From: Ettlia oleoabundans
Lineage: Eukaryota; Chlorophyta; Chlorophyceae; Chlamydomonadales
DNA length: 27,454 nucleotides
Direction: 5' to 3'
Assembly (NCBI GenBank): GCA_019693395.1
Contig: JAAMXP010000628.1
Location: forward strand, 1-27,454
Part shown: positions 20,062-27,454 of the stretch, piece after piece
Layout: the number at the start of each line of letters is the position of its first letter
Position numbering within the stretch: the first letter of the stretch is position 1
Position numbers and translations under genes: made by a program
Notes under the pieces: model-generated
What the model was told of the DNA's origin: nothing
What the model saw: the letters and a program-made list of their open reading frames with translations, nothing else
Database searches by the model: none

Positions 20062-22214
20062 TCAGTATTGGCTCATGGTGCCAGGTGAATAATAGTCTGG
20101 CAGCTTGCATTGCACCACCGCCTCCAGCACCTCAGACAGCTGCTCCTTGGCGTCGCCGCTTTGCCGGCTGCGCAGCCCCAGCAGCTGCGCACAGTCATGG
20201 ACGTAGACCTCCAGCTGCTGGCTGCCCTTGGGGGCTGCCAGGAACTGCGCTGTCACGCGGCTAAGCTGCTCCTGCACGATGGGACAGGTAATGAAGGGGA
20301 CAAGCCAGATGGCAGGGGACTGCTTAGCATAGCTCCTTGTACTGCGCTGATACTCACATATAATGAACAAGAGTAGCAGCCTGGAGAAGCCCTGCAAGCA
20401 GTCCATGGCTGTCCATTCTGGGCAAAGTATTCCATCGGATGAGCCGTCAACTTCAGCACAGTCCTTGCAGTGTCAGCCTTAGAACGCAAAGGGCTGTTAA
20501 GTGGCAGGCTGCGCATGTAAAACGTCATAACAAGCCGCTGTCCCTACCAGCGGCCCCTCAAGCTCTTCCTCCAAATCAAACAGCTCCAGTGCTGGCGGCG
20601 GCGGCTCGTGGAAGGCGGGTGGAAAGATGGCAGGCTGCAGCGGCGGGAAGGGCACCTCCAGCTGCGGCGTCCACAGCGGCAGCTGCCGCCGACGAAGGGC
20701 CGCTTCGGCGCCCATCTGTCGTCGCAGCTCCGCCACCTGGGGCACCAGGCTGGTATCCAGCTTGAACAGGGAGTCAGCAAAGAGCTTGGTGATGTCCTTC
20801 GGCAGGTCCCCATGCTCCTGCATGGGTTGACAGTGAGGAGTGCCAAGCGGGTGCTGACACAACTCTGGCGTGAGAGCAGCTCAGCCAGGATGTTTAGCAT
20901 AGTGTTAGCACGGCCAGCTGTTCCTGCATGGTCGAGCCGCCCAGCCAAAGCCGTGCATGTCACGCCAGCACCCGAAACCATCTGCCCTTGCCTGCTGCCA
21001 TTGTTTCCGCCCACCTGCAGGCACACACGTGGCTGCGCTGCCAGCTCAGCAACGTGGGTGACAGGACGGGGGTCTACAATCTCTGGCTCCGCCATGTTTT
21101 TTGCCGATAGGGCACAGGCTGGGTCATTCAGCATCCAGCCCAGCAAGAAATCCAGCAGCGGTATGTTGTCCTCCTTGCCTAGCCACTCATCGTCAAATAT
21201 CGCGGCGGAGCCCAGAACTGCAAGCCGCCCTGCGGTGCTGCCCTCCTCCCACCACGCCGCACCTGTAGGGAGACGAAGAGTGGCAAATGTGCAGCTGGAA
21301 GGCAGTAAATTGAAACAGTACAAAACTAGCCCAGCAGAGTGAGTGAGCGTGCCTGCCAGCCTGTTTTGCCTGCCTGTCCTGGGACCGCAGCACCCACCTA
21401 TGGTCATGTTGCAAGGGTGCGCCACTTGTCCCGATGACAGGATAGGCACAGCCGGCGCTTGAGCTGACACTGTGGCGCCATGCGGGTATATGAAGGAGGC
21501 GAGCGGGCGCCCGTTCTCGTCCGTGGTTCGTGCTCCTGCCGCCGCGCTACTACCCACCGTTCCAGCTCCACGTTTTGCATGCCGGCTGTTGCTGGAGCAG
21601 TAGGACATCATGTCTGGAGACAGCATTCCGTCGGTAACCAGCACCTGCTTGGGATGGGTATACCTGCAGCATCAGAAGCAGTGGCGGAACCTGGCAACAT
21701 CACAGAGTGGAGAGTTTTTGGTAGACACAGTTGACAGCATGCAAGTTGCTGTTTGCATGGTGCACTTTTTACTCATCATCCCTGAAAGCCTAAAATGACA
21801 CAAAAGGTGCATGCCGCACCTGGTGAAGGCTGTCTGGATGACACTGTCGCCTGCCACCCGCAATCCCCACTCAGCCAGCAGGGCGTTGAGGTTGGTTCCT
21901 GCCGCCACATCGCCACCCTCCCCTGACAGCACCAGCAAATTTCCCCCGCCTCGCAGGTAGGTGCGTAGGCACTCTAGCTCCTCGGGGCTAAAGGGCTGAG
22001 TGGGGCCGCCAAAAACCACGATGGCTGCCTGAGACAGCGCCGCTGCTGTTAGGCTGCCGCCGGCAGCGCCGTCCAGGCGTCGCACGTCGCAGCGTGCCGC
22101 TCTAAGGTGCCGTGAAAGCTGCTTGTAGCCCGAGCGCAGCGTGCGAGTCTCGCCCTTGCAGCTCGACACCAGCACCACGGGGCCGCTGCCCTCAGTCTGC
22201 GGTTTCGTCTCCAT
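20062..22214 (-). CDS. IFT52: Intraflagellar transport protein 52 (IFT-B core)
   Basis: Five exons join in phase: 22214-21820, 21663-21398, 21262-21015, 20817-20548 and 20271-20062, giving 462 residues (human about 437; Chlamydomonas BLD1 about 454). The N-terminal GIFT-like domain shows VVFGGPTQPFSPEEL, LRGGGNLLVLSGEGG and NLNALLAEWG. After these come FIYPHGATVSAQAPAVPILS and GRLAVLGSAAIFDDEWLGKE. The C-terminal half has PLQPAIFPPAF and PPPPALELFDL, then a short helical tail ending SQY. IFT52 holds together the IFT-B1 core (IFT88, IFT70, IFT46) and is required for flagellar assembly; its loss in Chlamydomonas (bld1) gives bald cells. The frame continues upstream to 22265 but begins there with TTG, so the ATG at 22214 is the start. 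It is convergent with PIG-C, 263 bases away. No break or missing motif is seen. Confidence 0.95.
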
Positions 22215-23174
22215 CACCTCTTGCGCGACCTTCGCAAGGCTAACCGAACCCCTGATGTGCGCCAATTGAGAAAGGGGCTGCCTAGCAAGAGCGTGGTCAA
22301 CCCTGCTGCGCCGTGCTGAGGGCTGTGCTGCACGCTATACATCGTATTAGGAAGCCTTGATGCATTCACTCGCATGCCAGGACCTTGAAATGGCTCCTGC
22401 ACCCCGCCCTGTTACTTTGCTCGGTTTGGGCCCTTCCTGCATCGCGAGCATTTCGGCTCCTCCTCCAGCAGCTGGAAGCAACAAACATCAAAGGCAATTT
22501 GCTCGGACCGCCCATTGATTCGTTGGCAGGCGCTAGCGCTTTAGGCCGCAGTGTTTCATCGCTGAATGCAGCGCTGCTTCCCGCACACGGTTGTGCAAGC
22601 ACGCAGCATGCTCAGGCTGTTGCTCTGGGATGAATGAAAGAGAAAGTTTTCGCAACACAAACCACGTGGATGCGTCGTTAGCCGGGCTTACAAGGTTGTA
22701 GGCCACCGCCAGCCTAACCCCGTGGCAGCATGGGCTTTGTTTGCCATGCCACGACACAATGTGAAGGTGCAATGAGCTGCCAGCGCTCCTCGAAGCTTGC
22801 GATCACCTGGACAAGGCCAATATTGCAGATTCGCAACCAATGCGGTGCTTTATAATATCCAGCTTTGTCTGGCACAGTGTCTGCAGCTCGACGCCAGGAC
22901 ATGCACGCTAAGGGTCCTGGTGTTCCGGCTGCTACAGGCAGCCAGCTGTTCACATCCATGAGCCATTTAGCTGTTAAGGCATCACATTGGCCTTCATATG
23001 GCGAAGGGCATAATCTCTCTGGTCACGACTGATGTGTGGTCTTGTGAACTGTGATTGATGGGAGGGAGCGGATCGGCAGCGGCGGTGCGGGCACCGTCAG
23101 TGCCACGTGTGCTGGCTCCCGATGCATGTCAACAGCATGCCCAGTCCTCCCGCCTCAAAACCCAGCACACCAAA
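22215..23174. promoter_or_regulatory. Long divergent spacer between IFT52 and the microprotein/RsmH unit
   Basis: About 960 bases separate the opposed starts at 22214 (minus) and 23175 (plus). The spacer must contain the promoters and 5' UTRs of both units. I found no RNA gene or convincing exon: the plus frame at 22385 that looks like a signal peptide opens with TTG, not ATG. No flagellar-gene promoter motif could be recognised by eye. Confidence 0.4.
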
Positions 23175-23366
23175 ATGGCGCAGCGTGGTGGCAACACCGG
23201 CCGCCTCAGTGGACCTCGTCACGGCAACACGAACTGGGAGGGCCTTGGGCCGGTGATCGCAGTACTCGTGGCAGTGCATGTCGCTGCACTACTCTTCTGG
23301 ATCGTGTCCCTCATCAAGAGCAGCCTCAGCGCCAGACCTCGCAAGGCGGACCTCAAGCAGCACTGA
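23175..23366 (+). CDS. Single-pass membrane microprotein, 63 residues, directly upstream of RsmH
   Basis: A 63-codon frame starts at ATG 23175 in strong initiation context (AAA before, G after). The N-terminus is Gly/Arg-rich (AQRGGNTGRLSGPRHG). NWEGLGPVIAV leads into one clear hydrophobic segment at about residues 24-46 (VIAVLVAVHVAALLFWIVSL). The tail is basic (KSSLSARPRKADLKQH). A longer form from ATG 23058 is in frame but adds low-complexity residues. I do not recognise the family; the design suggests a small tail-region membrane protein of the ER, mitochondrion or plastid. Only 35 bases separate its stop from the RsmH start codon, with no TGTAA signal between, so both may sit on one mRNA. 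The amino-acid composition and the sharply defined membrane span argue against a random upstream frame. Confidence 0.6.
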   Translation: MAQRGGNTGRLSGPRHGNTNWEGLGPVIAVLVAVHVAALLFWIVSLIKSSLSARPRKADLKQH

Positions 23367-23401
23367 GAGCTCCTACTAGATAGGGAAATAGACGAAGCAG
23401 G

Positions 23402-25931
23402 ATGCTTTTTGCTGCGACCCAAGCGGCAGGCAGGGTCCCCCTGCAGCTGCTGCGCGTTTACAGCGCAGCGGCTGCAGTGCCCACAACGCAGCCGAGCCCC
23501 CGCTTCACCGAAACAACAGCGGGGGCACATCATTGGCAGTGCCAGCCTTGCCTGTCACTCCTGTATGGAAGACGCAAGGCATGCAGGAGCCGCCTCGTCA
23601 GCGCGCAGGCCGCAGCAGCAGAGCCGGCGATTGAGTCAGCACCATCAGCAGGGATTCCCGCCGACAACCCGCCTCACGTGTCTGTGCTCCTAAATGAGGT
23701 GCTGGCAGCATTTGAAGGGCGAGAAGTACGGAGGTACGTTGACGGCACGCTGGGAGCGGCAGGGCATGCTGTTGCTGTGCTAAATCAGCACCCAGAGCTC
23801 CAAGCCTTGGTGGGATTTGACTTGGACCCAACAGCACACCAACTGGCCAGCACCCGCCTGGAGGCAGCTGGTGCGAGAATCGTGCCTGTGGTTGTTTCCC
23901 GCTCTGGCCAGGCCACCTATGAGGCAGTTGGTGGCAGTTTGAATGGCGTTGAGAGGAACGCAAGCAGCAGCAGCGGCAGCGGCCCAACAGCCTTCCTTGT
24001 GCGCAGCAATTTTGGGCGTCTGAAAGAGGTGCTGCAACAGCTACCTCTAGGCTGCGCCAGCAGTGCGGCAAACGACAGCACGGTTGGAAGCGCTGAAGGG
24101 GCTAAAGAAAGCAACGGCGGCGTGGATGCCATCCTGCTGGACTTGGGCATTTCCTCCATGCAGGTGTGTGGTCTCATGTTGTAGGGGCTGTTTGTTTAAA
24201 TCACCTGTGTGCATGATATTGCCAGCTCTCGGGTGGTTGAGTGTTAATCAAGGCTGCCTTGCACCACTGGGGCATCCCACCTTTTTGGCATTGGGAGAGC
24301 TGCTGCATACCTTGTTGGGCGAAAACAGCAGCGTCTGCACTGAGTCACGACTCCCTTCGCCAATTCTGCCCCTCTGTGTGCTGCACGTCCCCGTCATTGC
24401 CTGGTTACCGCCTCTCCTACCGCTGTTGTTCCTCAAACCACTGCCTCCACACTGCTGCAGGTTGACACGGCCGAGCGAGGCTTCAGCTTCCTTAGGGAGG
24501 GCCCTCTAGACATGCGCATGGACCCTGGTGCCGTCCTGTCGGCAGAGCAGGCAGTGAACCGTTGGTCGGAGGCAGAACTAGGGCGGGTGATACGTGAGTA
24601 TGGAGAGGAGCGGCACTGGCGGGCCATTGCACGAAGGTGGGTTGAGTTGGGTGGTGGTTGACTTTACTTCCGGCTGTGAATTCTTGGCATGATGACTGTG
24701 GAGGGGCAAGACCTTGTTTCAATGAAAGCAGTAGGTGGAGGTTGGCTGTGCAGTGCTGTCGTGCGCTATATTGGCTGCTGTGTGCTTCGCCGCGCCAATC
24801 TATTTCGCCTGTGCTGTGTTGTGGTGTGGCCTCAAAAGCCGCAGTCTGTCAGCATCTTTTGCGGTCTGGAGTGTGTTCCAATGCGTTTCATAACACAAGC
24901 TCTTTTATACTGCTGCCCACCATGCAGGATTGTGGCAGCCCGCGAGGCAGAGCCCATCACCACCACACAGCAGCTGGTGCGTGCCATCGGCAATGTTGGC
25001 GGCAGTGGCGGCGGCAGGGGCAGAGGCAAGCGTGGCAGCGGCGGGGAGCCCAAGTACAAGCACCCTGCCACCCGTACTTTCCAGGCGCTGCGCATTGCTG
25101 TGAACGGGGAGCTTCAAAGCGTTGCGCAGGTGCGTGGTTGACTGAAGTTGTATATCGTCAACCTGTTTAGGAGGCCAGGTTTTTGGGGCAAAAAGCAGCA
25201 GAGCCAAGCCGTTGACCTGCAGAACACAACGCTCTGCATCAGTTTGCACCGACCTCACTGCACCCCCTTCTTGCAATCCACCATATGTTTACTGAACCTG
25301 CTGCACCTATGCCTCTTTCCTCCTCTGCCTGCTTGGCGCCCTCCACACTACAGTCCCATCCCCCATCAGCCCCTGTCCCCCGTTTGTGTTGCCTTTGTTC
25401 TGCAGGTGCTGCCTGATGCTATTGACTGCCTGTCACCGGGCGGGCGCCTCGCTGTCATCACCTTCCACTCTCTCGAGGACAGGATAGTGAAGTGGGCCTT
25501 CCGCCGCGCCGCAGGTGCTTATGTGTGGGTATCTTCTTTGAACTCTGATTTAACGTCGAGCAAAGGAAAAGCTGGGTCTCCTGGGGTGGGAGTCATTAGA
25601 TGGGAGGGGTTTGGGGGACTGCCACTCCACTGTGGCATATCCTACCACGATGGTGGAAAGGCCTGTTGCTGGCACAGCGAGGGAGAGCATGCCCCTTGGA
25701 CCAGGCTGTGCTGCGGCCTCCCCACATTCCTTCCCTGCTATTCCTCTTGCCCTTGCAGGCATGGCTCCCAGTGACGAGCAGCTCCCCTCCTACTGCCTAC
25801 CCTTTGAACAACCAGAGGTGGCGGCAACAGTGCGCATCCTGACACGCCGGCCCACAGTGCCCAGCGAGGAGGAGCAAGCAGCCAATGTGCGCAGCCGCAG
25901 CGCCAAGCTTAGGGTGGTGGAGAAGCTGTGA
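23402..25931 (+). CDS. rsmH: Organellar 16S rRNA (cytosine-1402-N4)-methyltransferase, RsmH/MraW family
   Basis: Five exons join in phase: 23402-24163, 24461-24636, 24928-25129, 25406-25514 and 25759-25931, giving 473 residues (E. coli RsmH has 313). RsmH motifs appear in order: [21 protein letters not shown] (113-123, S-adenosylmethionine site), VGFDLDP (137-143), [13 protein letters not shown] (242-254), then [36 protein letters not shown] (357-375), [18 protein letters not shown] (392-409) and a C-terminal [13 protein letters not shown]. The enzyme adds the N4-methyl group to C1402 of bacterial-type small-subunit rRNA at the ribosomal P site. The first 85 or so residues are Ala/Arg/Ser-rich with few acidic residues, as in a plastid or mitochondrial transit peptide; the plant homologue is chloroplastic. 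Insertions unlike bacteria are a Ser/Gly/Asn-rich stretch at about 160-235 and a Gly/Arg-rich one at about 337-352. A microprotein frame ends 35 bases upstream. Confidence 0.95.
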
Positions 25932-26566
25932 CCTGCAGCTTTCGGCAGTTGCTACAAAGCAGATAGGCTGGAGCTGCTTATAACCAGTCCACACATCCCA
26001 GCTTTCTCTGACTGCGACGGTCCACCTCAGTCAATTGTCGGCAGCACGCCATGGTGCCAGCAGTCACAATTAGCCTTCCTTCTTCATGTATTGTGTACTA
26101 GCCACCCCAATCCCATGATTGGGTTTATCTCTCTCAGGACCAAATTCCCCTGCTGGTGGCCCCTAAAGCCACATTTCCTGCTGAACTGTGGGGCCTGCCC
26201 CACGGCTGATGTGTCCCTCACCACATCACTTTCTTCCTTTCTCGCTTCCGCCCCTCAACTGATAGCTCACAAGGCTCGTTCACATATTAACAGCTACAAA
26301 CTAGAAGGGAATTCTTCCCACGTGGCACACAAGTAATACGCTACCTGATGTGCTCTTAATTCGCCTTTGATCCTTTTGAGCCTCCCAAGATAGCCTGTCC
26401 TGCCTTCCACCACACGCAACCGATCAACCGTGACATTTGAAGGGTTGCCCTGCAACCTCATACCTCACAAGAAGGGCCGGCCATGCTTGCAAGGCACTGC
26501 AATATCAGTCAGTGTAGCAAGGCAGGCAGCCTCCCACTTTTAAAGACATTTGACAATCATGCTTCA
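25932..26566. other. Convergent 3' intergenic region
   Basis: It lies between the RsmH stop and the stop of the right-edge minus-strand gene, and should hold both 3' UTRs. I see no open frame with coding character, RNA gene or TGTAA signal here. Confidence 0.5.
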
Positions 26567-27360
26567 CTACATGCGCCCCACTGTCGCTGGTGAGTGTGTG
26601 GCTTTGGAGGTGCTTGAAGCAGGCGGCATGCCGCGGCTGGGTGTGGCGGGTGGCTGTGGCGGCAGCAGCGCCGCCTCTCTGACACTGATCAACGCCGCTG
26701 GTGGGCCAGGCGCCTCGCCTGTTGCAGCTGTGGATGGTTCGTCCAGCGCTGCCTGCAACAGCGGCGTAGTCAGCTCTCCATCATTGGCATCAAAGCGCGG
26801 TCCCTTGCGTTTCGCTTGCTTCCGCCAAAGGCCGCTAGCGCTAATACCGCCGTTCCCCTGCTCCTGCTGCTGCTGCTCCTTTTGGTCCTGGGGCGGTGTC
26901 TCCTGCTGCCCCTGGGGGTGCGGCTGCCGCTCCCTTTCCCTGGTTGCTGGGGGCTGGCTGGCCCCTGGGTCTGCACCTGCCGCCGCCAGTGCTGCGGGCT
27001 CATCCGCTGGGGGCGGCGTGGGAAATGAAAGGTCCTCCTGCTTGAGCCTACAGCCAGCAAGGCGGCAGAGGAGACCAAGGATTTAAGATCGAGTGTAATA
27101 CATTGTTGCCCAATGGAATTGCCCAATATTGAGAGCCTACTTCTTCAACATGCCAGCTCAGTGAGTGACATTTAGATGCAACCAAGTGCCGCCGCCACAA
27201 ACATGCAGCCCAATGCATGACCAGGTACCCACCTTCCAGTTAGCATCACGCGCACCGACTCCCGTGTCCCCGCCGCCAAGGCAATCAGGAATCGAGCTAC
27301 GCCTTGGCCCTGTAGGTACTTGCTTTCCGAGCTCGCCTCTGCGCTCTTCACTGCCCTGAA
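26567..27360 (-). CDS. 3' end of a gene with a possible SPFH/band-7 (HIR-like) tail, truncated by window edge
   Basis: Two minus-strand exons join in phase 2: 27360-27233 (acceptor TGCTGCAG, donor AAG|GTGGGT) and 27047-26567 (acceptor GCTGTAG), ending in TAG. The first encodes AVKSAEASSESKYLQGQGVA followed by ARFLIALAAGTRESV. This resembles the helical end of plant HIR/band-7 proteins ([30 protein letters not shown]). The last exon is a disordered tail of about 160 residues rich in Pro, Gln, Ala and Glu, with a QEQQQQ-type run and a basic WRKQAKRKGPRFD patch. HIR proteins lack such a tail, so this may be a lineage-specific extension or a different family. The N-terminal part, which would decide it, lies outside the window. 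Confidence 0.45.
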
Positions 27361-27428
27361 CTGCAGCACCAAAAACACAGCATACGGCGGCGGCAGTGGG
27401 GATTCGTTGGGGTACCACTACAATCTGG

Positions 27429-27452
27429 ACACACACACACACACACACACAC
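27429..27452. repeat. (AC)12 dinucleotide microsatellite
   Basis: Twelve uninterrupted AC units lie at the right edge, in what appears to be an intron of the minus-strand gene. The full length may extend past the window. Confidence 0.95.
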
Positions 27453-27454
27453 GC

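Noticed and set aside
20608..21342. Plus-strand open frame of 244 codons
   Set aside because: It is antisense to IFT52 exons 3 and 4, whose splice sites and motifs fit the minus strand.
22215..22265. Upstream extension of IFT52 to 22265
   Set aside because: The frame begins with TTG there; the first ATG is at 22214 and gives a protein of the usual family length.
22385..22633. Plus-strand frame resembling a signal peptide (KWLLHPALLLCSVWALP)
   Set aside because: It opens with TTG rather than ATG, has no splice partner and no recognisable family; probably chance within the divergent spacer.
1..27454. CRISPR arrays, prokaryotic operons or phage genes
   Set aside because: No regularly spaced direct repeats occur; the genes have spliceosomal introns and eukaryote-only families, so the window is nuclear eukaryotic DNA.

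Overview
The window looks like nuclear DNA of a green alga (Chlorophyta). The genes are dense and intron-rich, introns are mostly GT...AG and phase-consistent, coding regions are GC-rich with many CAG/GCN codons, and a chlorophyte-type TGTAA signal follows one gene. Two genes are dedicated cilium/flagellum genes (CCDC39/FAP59 and IFT52). One nucleus-encoded bacterial-type rRNA methyltransferase carries an organelle-targeting-like leader. The lineage therefore has, or recently had, motile flagella. I cannot name a species.

Layout from left to right. 1-3618 (-): 5' part of CCDC39/FAP59, the axonemal 96-nm ruler subunit, cut by the left edge. 3800-5395 (+): an unrecognised two-exon gene, head-to-head with CCDC39. 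5396-9025: an accessory stretch with a 0.66-kb partial copy of exportin-4 (two exons plus their intron), an unrecognised minus-strand gene with a cysteine cluster, and a decayed LINE reverse-transcriptase zinc-knuckle end lying just 3' of exportin-4. 9026-17868 (-): a complete 19-exon exportin-4 (XPO4). 18164-19798 (+): PIG-C, head-to-head with XPO4. 20062-22214 (-): complete five-exon IFT52, convergent with PIG-C. 23175-23366 (+): a 63-residue single-pass membrane microprotein whose stop lies only 35 bases before the start codon of 23402-25931 (+), a five-exon organellar RsmH/MraW-type 16S rRNA m4C methyltransferase. 26567-27360 and beyond (-): the 3' end of a gene with a possible SPFH/band-7 tail, cut by the right edge.

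Functionally the window mixes flagellar genes (ruler, IFT-B), nuclear export (XPO4), GPI-anchor synthesis in the ER (PIG-C) and organellar ribosome maturation (RsmH). Genes sit in divergent and convergent pairs with short spacers, so shared promoters are likely. The observations most worth following are the microprotein-RsmH pair as a possible bicistronic mRNA, the partial exportin-4 duplication that keeps open frames and splice sites, and three independently inferred GC-AG introns. Exon borders were chosen by splice consensus, reading-frame phase and recalled similarity to human/bacterial family members; no search was run.
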